Below, piece by piece: positions 11,215-21,789 of a DNA stretch of 64,000 bases. Below the pieces are notes generated by a model. The model ran no database searches. It saw only the letters and a list, made by a program, of their open reading frames with translations, and had not been told where the DNA came from. The stretch comes from Chromatiaceae bacterium. Lineage in GTDB: Bacteria > Pseudomonadota > Gammaproteobacteria > Chromatiales > Chromatiaceae. The translations under genes were made by a program, and so were the position numbers. The DNA is taken from NCBI GenBank assembly GCA_024639005.1, contig JAHEJD010000002.1, forward strand, positions 49,330 through 113,329, given 5' to 3'. The first letter of the stretch is position 1. Every line of letters begins with the position of its first letter.

Positions 11215-13818
11215 TCATGATGCTGCACTGACAAGATTCGCAACACTTGGCGGAAGCTCGATAGTGAAGGTGCTACCCTTGCCGGGAAACGACTCGGCCC
11301 GAAGCTTACCATGATGGTGGCTCATGATCGTCTGGCTGATGGCCAGACCCATACCCATACCCGACTCCTTGGTGCTGTAGAAGGGATCAAACAGGTGTTC
11401 CATCGCCTTTCTGCTGATCCCCGAACCATTGTCCTTCACGCTTACGAATACCATACCGTCGGGCTGAACTCCGGATTCGATAGTCAGATGCCGGTTCGGT
11501 GCCCGTTGCTCGACCAGGGCGTCCAGCGCATTGCGCAGCAGGTTGATCAGTACCTGTTCGATCTGTACCGAGTCCACTCGCACCCATAACTCTCGCTGCG
11601 CAAGCCGGTGTTCGATCGCGAGATCCTGGCGCTTCAGCTCGTGACTGATCATCGAGCAGGCCTCCCGCGCGAGGACATTCAGATCGACATGCTCACGCAC
11701 CGGCTGCCGTCGACTGACCATGCCGCGCAGGCGTTTTATAATCTCCCCCGCCCTTCCTGCCTGCGCGGAGATCTGGCCCAAGGCATGCAGCAGCTCTTCC
11801 TTGCCGCCCATATCGAGGCGCAGGCGACGGGCGCAGCCGTTAGCGAAGTTCACGATCGCTGAGAGCGGTTGGTTAAGTTCGTGAGCGATTCCGGTGGCCA
11901 TCTCGCCCATATTACTCAGACGGGTGACATGCACCAGCTCGTTCTGGCGACGTTTCAGCTCCTCTTCGGCCAAACGCTCACCAGTGATGTCACGCGCATA
12001 GACGTTGACGTAATCGAGTTCCGTAACCGGTGCAAAGAGTAGCGAAAACACTCCGAAATCCGTCATTACCTCGAGCTCGCTGGTCGACTCGGAGGACAGA
12101 ACCTCCTCGACTCGATTCCGCCAGTACACTGGGAGCGTCTGCAACGGACGGCAGCCCCAGTGTTTGAGTAAGGGAGCACTCGGTTGGTTGGCATAGGTGA
12201 TGACCCCACGGCGGTTGATTCGCAGCACCGGGATTGGACTCTCGCTGGGAATCGCCGCAAGGCTGCGAATCTCTGCCTCCCGTACCTTACGTTCAGCGAT
12301 GTCGCGAAGATACAGTGTGAATACCAGCTGTTCCTCGAGAAACACCGGCTTGATTGATAGCTCGACCGGAAATATGTGGCCGTCGCGCGCCACGGCCTGC
12401 ATCTCCACACGCTGCAGCGGCGCACCCTGATCGGCCCCCACCAAAGAGAGATAGAGCAGCCGATCAAAGGTTTCGCGCCACTTTGGTGCCACCACTAGGT
12501 CATTGAATGACCGACCAACGGCCTCCTCGTGGCTGTAGTCGAAGGTCTTCTGCGCGGTGGGATTGAAGTCGATGATCCCCCCGCGCTCATTCACCGTGAT
12601 AACAGAATCCAGGGACGCATCCATGATCGCCACCCGGAGCTTTTCCGTCTCCTGCAACTCGCTTTCATGCTGACGCCGCATTTCCTCGCGCGCGCGCATC
12701 ACCAGCTGAACGAAATCACGAATCCAGTCTTCGAGGATGATCAGCTGATTGCCACGCCGATCGAGAGCGGCCTCCGGTATCTCCAGGGCCCTGCGCGACA
12801 GACTCGAGACACGACTCAGTAGCCGACTGATGCGGCTCGAAAGGAATAGGAACAGCAGCACAAAGGCCGAGATCATTACCGCCGCCCCGATCAGCCGCTG
12901 CCGGCGTTCCAGGTCCAGCACCTGTTGTCCGGTCCGCTCAAACGAGCCGCGCGGCAACAGTGTCGCGAACAGCAGATTGAGGTCGGAACCGTCATAATCG
13001 AAGAACGACTGGGCCGTCACCAGGTAATCCTTGCGCAGCTCAGCGAGTGTCCTGCCTGGGATTACGCCTTCGGGATGGCTACTCGACAGGATGCGCTGCG
13101 CATCGGGGTCCAGGATGGCGACAACGTTGGTCGGCTTTACGAACTTTTGAGAGGCGGCGAGGAAGGCGCTATCGAGCGGCACCAGCAACACCACGCTCCC
13201 CATCGGGGTCCGCGCGTTGTCTTCGGTCGTCTCGGAGACAATCAACCATGGCGCATTTTCCAGCAGTGTGACATAGGCACGCTGCTGACCGGTCGCCAAG
13301 TGGTTACGAGGTTCACCGAGCAACGCCTCGGGGAGACTCTCGTTGGCAGGACTGTAGAGTTCTCGGACAGCGCCGGACGGGTCGACCAGCATGAAGTGCC
13401 GCGCGCTGATGCCCCCCTGCCAAGCCAAATCCCTCGGCAGCCAGGGCGGTGGATTGCCGGCGTCGTAGTGGGCGATATCGACCGGATGCCGCGACCAGAT
13501 AATGGGGTCGAGATAGTCCGCCATCCGGCGATGTGTGGCGATCAGCTGAGTAAAAAAACCGAAGGATCGCCGATACTCGTCGAAACGAATCAGTGATTCA
13601 CGCGCCTGCCGATCGAGCTGACTCTCTAGTGCCTGGTCGAAGATACTGCTGAGCGCGCGGGTCTGGATGCGATCGACAACGACCCAAACGGCGAAGCCTG
13701 TCACCAGGCCGAAGGCGAGCGCCAGCAGCGGGATGGGTATCCCCTTGAGAAGTCTGCGTGTCAGCGACCGTTTGCTGATCTTTCTCGTCCCGGAATGGCG
13801 CCTTTGCCGGATTATCAC
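11215..13818 (-). CDS. PAS-domain sensor histidine kinase (FixL/TodS-like)
   Basis: An 867-residue membrane sensor kinase. A transmembrane helix (about 25-48) leads into a roughly 260-residue periplasmic sensor region, then a second helix (about 310-330), a linker, two PAS modules (about 395-515 and 525-620), and an HisKA/HATPase core. The latter has the phospho-acceptor H646 in GIAHELNQPL, an N-box (NLLRNALDAL), DNGSG, and MGMGLAIS. The GTG at 13818 has GAGG 7 bases upstream. It partners the FixJ-type regulator immediately downstream. I see no heme-PAS histidine pattern that would prove oxygen sensing. Confidence 0.92.
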   Translation of the reverse strand: MIIRQRRHSGTRKISKRSLTRRLLKGIPIPLLALAFGLVTGFAVWVVVDRIQTRALSSIFDQALESQLDRQARESLIRFDEYRRSFGFFTQLIATHRRMADYLDPIIWSRHPVDIAHYDAGNPPPWLPRDLAWQGGISARHFMLVDPSGAVRELYSPANESLPEALLGEPRNHLATGQQRAYVTLLENAPWLIVSETTEDNARTPMGSVVLLVPLDSAFLAASQKFVKPTNVVAILDPDAQRILSSSHPEGVIPGRTLAELRKDYLVTAQSFFDYDGSDLNLLFATLLPRGSFERTGQQVLDLERRQRLIGAAVMISAFVLLFLFLSSRISRLLSRVSSLSRRALEIPEAALDRRGNQLIILEDWIRDFVQLVMRAREEMRRQHESELQETEKLRVAIMDASLDSVITVNERGGIIDFNPTAQKTFDYSHEEAVGRSFNDLVVAPKWRETFDRLLYLSLVGADQGAPLQRVEMQAVARDGHIFPVELSIKPVFLEEQLVFTLYLRDIAERKVREAEIRSLAAIPSESPIPVLRINRRGVITYANQPSAPLLKHWGCRPLQTLPVYWRNRVEEVLSSESTSELEVMTDFGVFSLLFAPVTELDYVNVYARDITGERLAEEELKRRQNELVHVTRLSNMGEMATGIAHELNQPLSAIVNFANGCARRLRLDMGGKEELLHALGQISAQAGRAGEIIKRLRGMVSRRQPVREHVDLNVLAREACSMISHELKRQDLAIEHRLAQRELWVRVDSVQIEQVLINLLRNALDALVEQRAPNRHLTIESGVQPDGMVFVSVKDNGSGISRKAMEHLFDPFYSTKESGMGMGLAISQTIMSHHHGKLRAESFPGKGSTFTIELPPSVANLVSAAS

Positions 13819-13886
13819 GCCGGAACCTCAAATCACCAAACCGTTCTATTCCCCTCGATCGGCGGACAACCGCGGGTCGCCGATGC

Positions 13887-14240
13887 TCAGATTGCACGCC
13901 GAATAGACGCAGCGCGCCGCGGAACCGACGACATATTCGGTAGAAGACGATCGAGCGCCTCTCGACAGCAAGGCTCCAGGGAATCGAATTCTATTCCGAA
14001 GCCGTGCAGACTCTGATGGCTTACACGCCCGTTTGCCGTGAGGCAGCCCTCGCAGATGTCCTCTCCGGGGCTAAAGGTTACTGTGACCTCCGCACCGATC
14101 GGCACGATACTGGTTTCGGCCTGGATGTAGAGGCCGCCGTGTGCCAGATCGATAATACGCCCCCTTATCAGGCCGAAGCGCTCGCACCCTACGACTGCAT
14201 CGAGCGAGACGACCTTGCGTTCACAGTTTCGCTGCTCCAT
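13887..14240 (-). CDS. PilZ domain protein
   Basis: A 117-residue predicted cyclic-di-GMP receptor. The N-terminal arginine-containing segment NCERKVVSL and the loop DLAHGGLYI (an [D/N]xSxxG-like element with His replacing Ser) match the PilZ pattern imperfectly, so nucleotide binding is uncertain. The beta-barrel continues through GRVSHQSLHGFGIEFDSL. It lies 68 bases upstream of the PAS histidine kinase on the same strand and could be part of the same transcript. Confidence 0.8.
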   Translation of the reverse strand: MEQRNCERKVVSLDAVVGCERFGLIRGRIIDLAHGGLYIQAETSIVPIGAEVTVTFSPGEDICEGCLTANGRVSHQSLHGFGIEFDSLEPCCREALDRLLPNMSSVPRRAASIRRAI

Positions 14241-14517
14241 CCTGCCCTCCCATAGTTCGCACCCGGTGTCCGCGGTCTACGCCGCTTTTAGGATTGGGTG
14301 GTTGGCCAACTCTGCTGCGAGCATCCTAACTGCTGTGTCGCCGGGCAGGCCATTGGGAGCAATCCCAGATAACCCCAGTAATTTCCCTAGAATTGAGATA
14401 ATTATTATACAAATCAATAAGTTCAACTCGATACTCGGGAGCCTAAAAAGCGAATTTCGCAGCGGCGGGCGCAACGATGAAGGCGCCTGAAGCCTATCCG
14501 TAACACCAGGGGGAATA

Positions 14518-14967
14518 ATGCAACTGCAAATCGAGAATGCGGCGCCTCCGGGATTCTGGCACCGCCTGGCGGCCATTTTCTACGACAGTTGGCTGGTGGC
14601 GGCCATCTGGCTTATCGGCGCCACCGCGGAGACCTTCATCCGCGCAGGGCTGGGAATCGGCGACGACGCCGGCTCCCACAGGCCACTGCAGGCCTTTTTG
14701 CTGCTCTCGCCCGCAGTATTCTTCGGCTGGTTCTGGACGCACGGCGGTCAGACCCTCGGGATGCGGGCCTGGCGTCTGAAACTGCTCGACAGCAGCGGTA
14801 GCCCGGTAACCTGGCGTCAATCGCTGATTCGCTACGGCGCCGCCTGGCTGTCGCTGTTGGCCCTCGGCCTGGGATATGTCTGGGTATGGATCGATCCCCA
14901 AGGCCTGAGCTGGCACGACCGCCTCAGCGGCACCCGGCTAGTCGTGTTGGAAAAGGCCGCGAAATAG
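14518..14967 (+). CDS. RDD family membrane protein
   Basis: A 149-residue inner-membrane protein with the RDD pattern: an N-terminal GFWHRLAAIFYDSWLV (Arg and Asp), later GGQTLGMRAWRLKLLD, and a C-terminal WHDRLSGTRLVV (DxxSGT). Three to four transmembrane helices are visible (about 25-45, 60-75, 105-125). GGGGG precedes the ATG. Its transport function is undefined in this family. It is convergent with lptG, the gap being only 7 bases. Confidence 0.9.
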   Translation: MQLQIENAAPPGFWHRLAAIFYDSWLVAAIWLIGATAETFIRAGLGIGDDAGSHRPLQAFLLLSPAVFFGWFWTHGGQTLGMRAWRLKLLDSSGSPVTWRQSLIRYGAAWLSLLALGLGYVWVWIDPQGLSWHDRLSGTRLVVLEKAAK

Positions 14968-14974
14968 CCGTTGC

Positions 14975-16039
14975 TCAACGTACCCGATGCAGCACAGAAA
15001 ACCCGATCAACAGAAAGAACATCGCAGGCGCCAGCGCACTGACCATCGGATTGACTTCGTAGACTACCGCCACATAAGACATTCCGCGGGAAAGCAGGTA
15101 GAACGCCATACCTAAGACCAACCCGAGAAAGACGCGTTGTCCCATGCTGACATGGCGCTGATGCGCGAGCACGAAGGGAATGGCAACGAACAGCATGACC
15201 ATCGTCGCCAGCGGCGTCGCGACTTTCAACCAAAATGCAACCTCATACTCGATCGATGACAGCTTACTGCGGCGCATCACCTGGACGTAGTTAAGAAGCT
15301 CGGTAATCGGCAACATCGTCGGTCGAATCACTACAGCGTTCAACAATCCCGGATCGAGTATCGATTCCCAGCGCGCACTCGCCAAGCGCCGTTGGCGAAC
15401 ACCCTCCTCGCTGATTTCGCTCTGCCGGATCTCCCGCATCAGCCAGTGATCGCCGCGATGCTCGGCACTCACGGCATACGTGGCCAGTTTCAACTGCCTT
15501 GTATCGTCGAACTCGTAGACAAAGATGTCCTCGAGACGGGTTCCAGGAAGAATGCTGCGAATGTTGACGAAGGCCTGCCCATCACGCGCCCAGAATCCGT
15601 AGCGTGTCTTTAGCGTAACCTTCTCTTCCAGCTGTTCGGTGCGATGCTGCTCACCCCACTGCTCACTGGCCGGGGCAACAAATTCACCGAATAGAAAGAC
15701 CGCCAGCATCATCAGCAGTCCGGTCTTCAGCACTGCCAGAATGATCTGGCGCAGCGAGAACCCAGACCCGCGCATCGCCGTCAACTCGCCATGCTCGCCC
15801 ATTGCACCAAGGCCGATCAGAGAACCCATCAGCGCGGCCACAGGAAAGACTTCGAAAACGTAACGAGGTGCGGACAGAAGGGCAACGAGAAAGGCATCCC
15901 CGAGCTCGTAGTTCCCCTGGCCGACATCTTCTGACTCGTCAATCAGACCGAAAAACACCAACAAGACCACCATGACGACCAAACTGGTGCCGGTCCCCTT
16001 CAGCATGGTCGTACCAATATAGCGTTCGAAAAGGATCAA
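14975..16039 (-). CDS. lptG: LPS export ABC transporter permease LptG
   Basis: One of two permeases of the LptB2FG transporter, which extracts lipopolysaccharide from the inner membrane. The 354 residues contain six transmembrane helices with a periplasmic beta-jellyroll in between. The start is inferred to be the TTG at 16039, overlapping the lptF stop as TTGA, because the next residues (ILFERYIGTTML) match the LptG N-terminus. It is co-transcribed after lptF. Initiation from TTG by translational coupling is inferred; the next possible start would truncate helix 1. Confidence 0.93.
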   Translation of the reverse strand: MILFERYIGTTMLKGTGTSLVVMVVLLVFFGLIDESEDVGQGNYELGDAFLVALLSAPRYVFEVFPVAALMGSLIGLGAMGEHGELTAMRGSGFSLRQIILAVLKTGLLMMLAVFLFGEFVAPASEQWGEQHRTEQLEEKVTLKTRYGFWARDGQAFVNIRSILPGTRLEDIFVYEFDDTRQLKLATYAVSAEHRGDHWLMREIRQSEISEEGVRQRRLASARWESILDPGLLNAVVIRPTMLPITELLNYVQVMRRSKLSSIEYEVAFWLKVATPLATMVMLFVAIPFVLAHQRHVSMGQRVFLGLVLGMAFYLLSRGMSYVAVVYEVNPMVSALAPAMFFLLIGFSVLHRVR

Positions 16040-17142
16040 TCTGATGCCCGCCAGGCCAGCCGCCGTCGCCAGTGCACAGAGAACCAGTTCGAATCGAGCA
16101 ACACCATCAGGCCGGCGACCACCAACATGACGAGGGGAAGCCACCACATGCCGAGCCAGGCCGGTATCGAGCCTGTCTGCAGCCATTGCTCTGCGAGCCG
16201 CTGCAGATTCATAAAGGTGAAATAGATCAGCACCGCTATGCTGATGCGGCCATAGATGCTGGAGCGCGGTGATGATCGCGCCAGGGGCACGGCAAGGATC
16301 GCAAACCCCAGCAAGGCCAGCGGCATCGATAGCCGAAATTGAAACTCGGCCCAGTCCCGTGGGGTCCCGGAGGCAAGCAGCGCCCGCCAGGGCTTGGCAC
16401 TCTGACGCCTCTTGAAAACGCCGAGACCGAGTGTCGGGATACGTATCGCATACTGCTCGAAGCTGCCGACCGAATAATCGAGCGCCCCAGGTGTGCCTTC
16501 ATAACGATGGCCGTCGGTCAGAATGACGAAGCGCTCGCCGGTCTCCAGATCTGTCGTCTGAAATGCGCCCTCCGCGGTCACCAGACCGAGCCTACCCTGT
16601 TGCCGATCCTGGACGAAGACACCCTCGAGTCTGCTGCCATCCGGTCCGAGCCGTTCGGTATAGACCACCAGACCACCGCGACGGAACTCACTGAAACGTC
16701 CCGGGCGCACCCCTGAGATATCCGCAGTATTCGCCTGTTCTGCTTTTAGCCTGTCAACGCTGCCGCGTGCCCAGGGCAACAGCTCCATTACCAGGACAGT
16801 AACGAGCACGGCGAGCGGAAAGGCAACCAACATGATCGAACGCGATAACCGCGCCTGACTGAATCCGGCCGCCTCGAGCGCGACAATCTCGCTGTCTCGA
16901 TGCATTCTGCCGAGCACCCAGAGTACAGAAAAAAAGAAGGCGGGGGGAATGATCAGACCCGTCGCCCTGACCAGCTCCAGGCCGACCACCAGGAGCAGGA
17001 TGTCGGCGCTGAGCACACCACTCGCCGCTTTACCCAGATAGCGCACCAGGGTACTGGAAAACAGCACCAAAGCCAGCACCAGCACAATGATGAACAAAGT
17101 CTGCAAAATTTCTCGCAACAACAGCCGGTCGATCAGCCCCAT
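16036..17142 (-). CDS. lptF: LPS export ABC transporter permease LptF
   Basis: The partner permease of LptG in lipopolysaccharide export. The 368-residue protein has six membrane helices (three N-terminal within about 15-120, three C-terminal within about 265-350) and a periplasmic jellyroll. The N-terminus MGLIDRLLLREILQTLF follows AGGAAG, so the ATG at 17142 is preferred over a longer reading frame. It is first in lptF-lptG, divergent from pepA as in many gammaproteobacteria. lptB is not in the window. Confidence 0.95.
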   Translation of the reverse strand: MGLIDRLLLREILQTLFIIVLVLALVLFSSTLVRYLGKAASGVLSADILLLVVGLELVRATGLIIPPAFFFSVLWVLGRMHRDSEIVALEAAGFSQARLSRSIMLVAFPLAVLVTVLVMELLPWARGSVDRLKAEQANTADISGVRPGRFSEFRRGGLVVYTERLGPDGSRLEGVFVQDRQQGRLGLVTAEGAFQTTDLETGERFVILTDGHRYEGTPGALDYSVGSFEQYAIRIPTLGLGVFKRRQSAKPWRALLASGTPRDWAEFQFRLSMPLALLGFAILAVPLARSSPRSSIYGRISIAVLIYFTFMNLQRLAEQWLQTGSIPAWLGMWWLPLVMLVVAGLMVLLDSNWFSVHWRRRLAWRASD

Positions 17143-17262
17143 GGTGCTTCCTTTACGCGCCTGATTCGTTACACTCTGGGCGACAACTGCTCGAAAAGAT
17201 ACCGCCAACCACTGATCGGCGAAAGCGCCTAGCAGCGCGCGCATCACACACGAGAGAACTCA

Positions 17263-18759
17263 ATGGAACACGTTTGCAAAGTCGGCGCCCCAGAAAGAAT
17301 GAAATCGGCCTGCCTGCTGGTTGGTGTATTCAAAAAAAACCGCCTTACCGATCTTGGCCAGTCACTGGACGATGCAACTGGTGGTTATCTCAAACGCGTT
17401 CTGAGACGACAGGACTTTGTGGCGGATATCGGGCAGACCCAGATCCTGTACGATCCGCAGGAGTGCACGGCGACGCGACTCATGCTGATCGGGTTGGGCG
17501 AGGAGAAGGAATTTTCCGCACGCAAGTTTGGTCCTGCCCTGCTGCCGGCGTTTCGGCTGCTGCAGCAATCCGGCGCGACCGACTGCATGGTGCTTCTGCC
17601 GAGCCAGCATGACGATGATTCGACCTATCGCCTGGTAAGAGAGGCGGTCGCAGCGGCCGAGGCGGCGGCATACCGTTTCGATCAGTGCAAGAGTGAGTCT
17701 AAGCCACCGAAGAAGCCGATAAGGCGCGTCGATTTTCTGGTCCATACGCGACCGCAAGTGAATGCCGGCAATCGCGCTGCGAAACATGCGCAGGCGATCG
17801 CGACCGGAACCCGCCTCGCGAAAGATGTCGCGAACCTGCCGGGAAATATCTGCACCCCGACTTATCTCGCAGAACAGGCGCAATCGCTGGGCCGCGGCAA
17901 ACGCAAATTGAAGGTGACGGTGCTGACCGAGAAGCAGATGCAGAACCTCGGCATGGGCGCACTGCTCTCGGTATCCCGCGGCAGTCGACAGCCCGCCAAA
18001 TTGATCGTTCTAAAATACAAGGGTGGCAAGCCCGGCGCCAAGCCCGTCGCACTGGTGGGTAAGGGGCTGACGTTTGATGCCGGCGGGATATCGATCAAAT
18101 CCGCCGCGGCAATGGACGAAATGAAGTACGACATGTGCGGCGGCGCGAGCGTGCTCGGCACCATTGCGGCCTGTGCAGAACTGGACCTGCCAATCAATGT
18201 GGTCGGCGTTATCCCCAGCTCGGAGAATCTGCCAGACGGTGATGCCAATAAACCGGGCGACATTGTCACCTCGATGTCGGGTCAGACGATAGAGATCCTC
18301 AACACCGATGCTGAAGGTCGCCTGATCCTTTGCGATGCACTTACCTATACCGAACGATTCGAACCCGCGGCAGTCATCGATGTAGCGACGCTGACCGGCG
18401 CCTGCATCATCGCACTCGGAGATCAGGCCAGTGGTTTACTGGCGAACAATGACAAACTTGCCGACGAGTTGCTCGAGGCGAGCGAGGGCAGCGGCGATCG
18501 CGCTTGGCGCCTGCCGCTATGGGATGAATACCAGCCTCAACTCGACAGCAACTTTGCGGACATGGCGAACATCGGCGGACGCGGCGCGGGCACCATCACC
18601 GCCGCCTGTTTTCTTTCACGCTATACCAAAGCGTACCCCTGGGCGCATCTCGACATTGCGGGCGTCGCATGGCTCGGCGGCAAAGAGAAGGGGGCCACTG
18701 GTCGCCCCGTACCCTTGTTGACAGAGTTTCTGCTGCGACGGTGCAGAGTAAGTATGTAG
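17263..18759 (+). CDS. pepA: leucyl aminopeptidase (PepA)
   Basis: A cytosolic M17 metallo-exopeptidase of 498 residues. In E. coli it is also a DNA-binding accessory factor for Xer recombination and carAB control. The catalytic signature NTDAEGRL is at 347-354, and metal ligands lie in VGKGLTFDAGGISIK and MKYDMCGGA. The N-terminal domain is complete and the ATG follows GAGAG. It is divergent from lptF and followed by holC after 28 bases, the usual gammaproteobacterial order. Confidence 0.97.
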   Translation: MEHVCKVGAPERMKSACLLVGVFKKNRLTDLGQSLDDATGGYLKRVLRRQDFVADIGQTQILYDPQECTATRLMLIGLGEEKEFSARKFGPALLPAFRLLQQSGATDCMVLLPSQHDDDSTYRLVREAVAAAEAAAYRFDQCKSESKPPKKPIRRVDFLVHTRPQVNAGNRAAKHAQAIATGTRLAKDVANLPGNICTPTYLAEQAQSLGRGKRKLKVTVLTEKQMQNLGMGALLSVSRGSRQPAKLIVLKYKGGKPGAKPVALVGKGLTFDAGGISIKSAAAMDEMKYDMCGGASVLGTIAACAELDLPINVVGVIPSSENLPDGDANKPGDIVTSMSGQTIEILNTDAEGRLILCDALTYTERFEPAAVIDVATLTGACIIALGDQASGLLANNDKLADELLEASEGSGDRAWRLPLWDEYQPQLDSNFADMANIGGRGAGTITAACFLSRYTKAYPWAHLDIAGVAWLGGKEKGATGRPVPLLTEFLLRRCRVSM

Positions 18760-18787
18760 CAGACTAGCCTGAAATTCTCACCAGCCT

Positions 18788-19216
18788 ATGACGCAAGTCG
18801 ATTTCTATGTCCTGACACCGCACACCGGTGGCGACCGTTACCAGCTCGCCTGCCGAATCGCGGAGAAGGCCCGGCAGGCTGGCCGCCGTGTCCTGATCCA
18901 TACGCCGATCGAGGCCGAAGCGAAACATATGGACGGTCTGCTGTGGACCTTGTGGGAGCAGAGTTTTGTACCGCACGGTCTACTCGGCCAGGCTGAACCC
19001 CAGGTCAATCCGATCCTGATCGGGGATGGCGCCCGCGACATGGAACAGCATCAAGTGTTGATCAATCTGGCAGCCGAGGTGCCGATGTTCTTCAGTCGCT
19101 TCGAGCGGCTGATCGAATGCGTCGATCACGATAGCGCGGTGAAGTCAGCCAGCCGCGAACGCTTTCGCTTCTATCGCGATCATGGCTACCCGCTCAATTC
19201 GCACAACATCAGCTGA
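18788..19216 (+). CDS. holC: DNA polymerase III chi subunit
   Basis: A clamp-loader accessory subunit that links the tau complex (with psi) to single-strand binding protein. The 142-residue protein begins TQVDFYVL and shows typical segments: RIAEKARQAGRRVLIHT, LLWTLWEQSFVPHG, and RERFRFYRDHGYPL at the C-terminus. It is adjacent to pepA and convergent with pnp. A 14-bp perfect palindrome (19228-19241, TCACCGGCCGGTGA) sits in the short convergent gap. Confidence 0.92.
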   Translation: MTQVDFYVLTPHTGGDRYQLACRIAEKARQAGRRVLIHTPIEAEAKHMDGLLWTLWEQSFVPHGLLGQAEPQVNPILIGDGARDMEQHQVLINLAAEVPMFFSRFERLIECVDHDSAVKSASRERFRFYRDHGYPLNSHNIS

Positions 19217-19251
19217 GTCTGCATCTGTCACCGGCCGGTGAAATTTCCAGG

Positions 19252-21348
19252 TTAGGTCTCCGCCGCTTCCGATACCGCCTTCATGCTCAGACGGATGCGA
19301 CCTTGCTTGTCGACCTCCAGTACCTTGACCCTGACACGATCGCCTTCCGACAGTTTGTCACTCACCTTCTCGACCCGCTCATCTGAGATCTGACTGATAT
19401 GTACCAAACCGTCCTTGCCCGGCAGGATGGTGACAAAGGCGCCGAAATCCATCAGGCGCGCAACGCGGCCCTCGTAGATCGTGCCAACTTCCACATCGGC
19501 GGTGATCAGTTCCACACGCTTGCGCGCTTCGTCACCGGCGTTCTTGTCGACGGAGAAGATCTTGACCGTACCGTCATCGCTGATGTCGACGGTAGCGCCG
19601 GTTTCTTCGGTAATGGAGCGGATGGTCGTCCCGCCCTTGCCGATCACATCACGAATCTTGTCTGGATTGATCTTGAAGGTGACGATGCGCGGTGCATGTT
19701 CAGACATCTGCGCACGCGGTGCATTAATCGCCTTATTCATTTCATCGAGGATATGCAGGCGACCTGCCTTGGCCTGCCCAAGGGCGACTTCCATGATCTC
19801 CCGGGTGATACCGTCGATCTTGATGTCCATCTGCAGCGCATTGATGCCATTGACGGTCCCCGCGACTTTGAAATCCATGTCACCGAGGTGGTCCTCGTCA
19901 CCGAGGATATCGGTGAGAACGGCGAACTGATCGCCTTCTTTGATCAGCCCCATGGCAACGCCGGCGACCGGCGAATTCAGCGGCACACCGGCGTCCATCA
20001 ACGACAGGCTGGTCCCGCAGACCGATGCCATTGAGGACGAACCGTTGGACTCGGTGATCTCCGAAACGACGCGGATCGAATACGGAAAATCCGCGATCGA
20101 CGGCATACAGGCGAGGACACCGCGCTTTGCCAGCCGGCCATGGCCGATTTCGCGGCGTTTCGGGCTGCCGACGCGCCCCAGCTCACCGACGCAGAATGGC
20201 GGGAAGTTGTAGTGCAGCATAAACGCCTCTCTGCGTTCACCCTCCAACGCATCGACAATCTGAGAGTCGCGCTCGGTGCCCAGCGTGGTCACCACCATGG
20301 CCTGCGTCTCGCCGCGCGTGAACAGCGCCGAGCCGTGGGTACGCGGCAGGACTCCGGTGCGAATGTTGATCGGCCGCACAGTCTTGGTGTCGCGCCCGTC
20401 GATGCGCGGCTCTCCGGCAATAATACGACCGCGGACGATGCTCTTTTTCAGCTTTCCGATCGCGCCCATGACCTCATCGGCGTCGTGGGCGGGCGACTCA
20501 CCCTCGCTGAGCTGTGACTTGGCCGCGGCGATGGCAGCGTCGATGGCCGCATAGCGCTCCATCTTGTCCGCAATCGTATAGGCGCTGCGCAGCGCCTCGC
20601 CGCAGACCGATTCGACGGCGGCGCTGAGGGCGTCGTTGGTCGCCGCCTCAGGCACTGCGACGATCGGCTTGTTGACCTCGGCCGCCAGGTCCTTGATGGC
20701 GTCGATCACTACCTGCATCTGCTCATGTCCAAAGAGTACGGCGCCCAGCATCACCTCTTCCGATAACTGGTCGGCCTCGGACTCAACCATCAATACCGCA
20801 TTCTCGGTACCCGCAACGACCAGATCCAGATCGGTTTCGTCACTCAGCCCGGTCGGGCCGTTGAGGATGTATTTGCCGTTCTTGTAACCGACCCGGGCGG
20901 CGCCAATCGGTCCCTGAAACGGCGCACCTGAGATCGCCAACGCGGCCGAGGTGCCAATCAGTGCCGGGATCTCAGGGTCGACGCGCGGATTGAGCGACTT
21001 GACGGTACAGATCACCTGAGTCTCCGCAATGAAACTCTTCGGGAACAGGGGTCGAATCGGACGGTCGATCAGACGGCAGGTAAGAATCTCCTTTTCCGAC
21101 GGGCGACCCTCACGGCGGAAGAACCCACCCGGTATCTTTCCTGCCGCATAGGTCTTCTCTTGATAATCGACCGTCAGAGGAAAGAAGTCTCGGCCACTAT
21201 CGAGATTCTTGTCGTACACCACAGTGGCCAGCACAACTGTGTCTGCCATATTAACGAGCACGGCTGCGTCCGCCTGACGGGCGATCTCACCCGTCTCCAG
21301 CGTCACTGTGTGCTCGCCGAATTGAAATGTCTTTTGTATCGGGGTCAC
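19252..21348 (-). CDS. pnp: polyribonucleotide nucleotidyltransferase (PNPase)
   Basis: A 3'-5' phosphorolytic exoribonuclease of the RNA degradosome. The 698-residue protein has two RNase PH cores (about 1-230 and 320-540), a KH domain ([13 protein letters not shown], about 560) and an S1 domain (about 620-690). The GTG at 21348 follows GAGGAG by 6 bases and gives the standard N-terminus [15 protein letters not shown]. It lies 34 bases after rpsO in the conserved rpsO-pnp order. Confidence 0.97.
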   Translation of the reverse strand: MTPIQKTFQFGEHTVTLETGEIARQADAAVLVNMADTVVLATVVYDKNLDSGRDFFPLTVDYQEKTYAAGKIPGGFFRREGRPSEKEILTCRLIDRPIRPLFPKSFIAETQVICTVKSLNPRVDPEIPALIGTSAALAISGAPFQGPIGAARVGYKNGKYILNGPTGLSDETDLDLVVAGTENAVLMVESEADQLSEEVMLGAVLFGHEQMQVVIDAIKDLAAEVNKPIVAVPEAATNDALSAAVESVCGEALRSAYTIADKMERYAAIDAAIAAAKSQLSEGESPAHDADEVMGAIGKLKKSIVRGRIIAGEPRIDGRDTKTVRPINIRTGVLPRTHGSALFTRGETQAMVVTTLGTERDSQIVDALEGERREAFMLHYNFPPFCVGELGRVGSPKRREIGHGRLAKRGVLACMPSIADFPYSIRVVSEITESNGSSSMASVCGTSLSLMDAGVPLNSPVAGVAMGLIKEGDQFAVLTDILGDEDHLGDMDFKVAGTVNGINALQMDIKIDGITREIMEVALGQAKAGRLHILDEMNKAINAPRAQMSEHAPRIVTFKINPDKIRDVIGKGGTTIRSITEETGATVDISDDGTVKIFSVDKNAGDEARKRVELITADVEVGTIYEGRVARLMDFGAFVTILPGKDGLVHISQISDERVEKVSDKLSEGDRVRVKVLEVDKQGRIRLSMKAVSEAAET

Positions 21349-21382
21349 TTGAAACTCCTCAAACCTAGTGGTGTGTGATCGC

Positions 21383-21652
21383 TTAGCGGCGCAGTCCGAG
21401 CCGACCAATCAGCTCTCGGTAGCGTTCGACGTCCTTCGACCTGAGATAATCGAGAAGCTTGCGGCGCTGGTTGACCAGGCGCACCAGGCCCTGGCGGGAG
21501 TGGTGATCCTTCTTGTGGGTCTGGAAATGTGGCGTCAGCTCGGTGATTCGAGCGGTCAGCAAGGCCACTTGGACCTCGGTCGAACCCGTGTCTTTGGCAT
21601 CTTTGCCGTATTCGCTGACGATGGCCTGTTTCTGCTCTGTACTCATTGTCAT
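21383..21652 (-). CDS. rpsO: 30S ribosomal protein S15
   Basis: Binds 16S rRNA and organises the central domain of the 30S subunit. It is 89 residues, the canonical length, with [25 protein letters not shown] and a C-terminal RLGLRR. The ATG at 21652 has AGGAG 7 bases upstream. An intrinsic terminator for truB lies upstream, so rpsO-pnp has its own promoter or depends on read-through. Confidence 0.98.
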   Translation of the reverse strand: MTMSTEQKQAIVSEYGKDAKDTGSTEVQVALLTARITELTPHFQTHKKDHHSRQGLVRLVNQRRKLLDYLRSKDVERYRELIGRLGLRR

Positions 21653-21719
21653 GACATTTCTCCTGTCATTTTGCCTTGGTGAGGCCCCCAACAATGAGTT
21701 CAGGCAGCCTCGGCACTGG

Positions 21720-21745
21720 AAAAACAGGGCCCGGTATTGGCCCTG
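21720..21745 (-). terminator. Intrinsic terminator between truB and rpsO
   Basis: On the minus strand CAGGGCC, a 7-base loop and GGCCCTG are followed by TTTTT. It lies 45 bases past the truB stop and separates the nusA-infB-rbfA-truB transcript from rpsO-pnp. Confidence 0.8.
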
Positions 21746-21789
21746 CACGGAATTAAGGTCGCATATTCTGGCTTAATTTCACCAATCTG

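Noticed and set aside
19228..19241. Perfect 14-base palindrome between holC and pnp as a regulator operator
   Set aside because: It lies between convergent gene ends, far from any start, so it is more likely a minor transcript-end structure than an operator.
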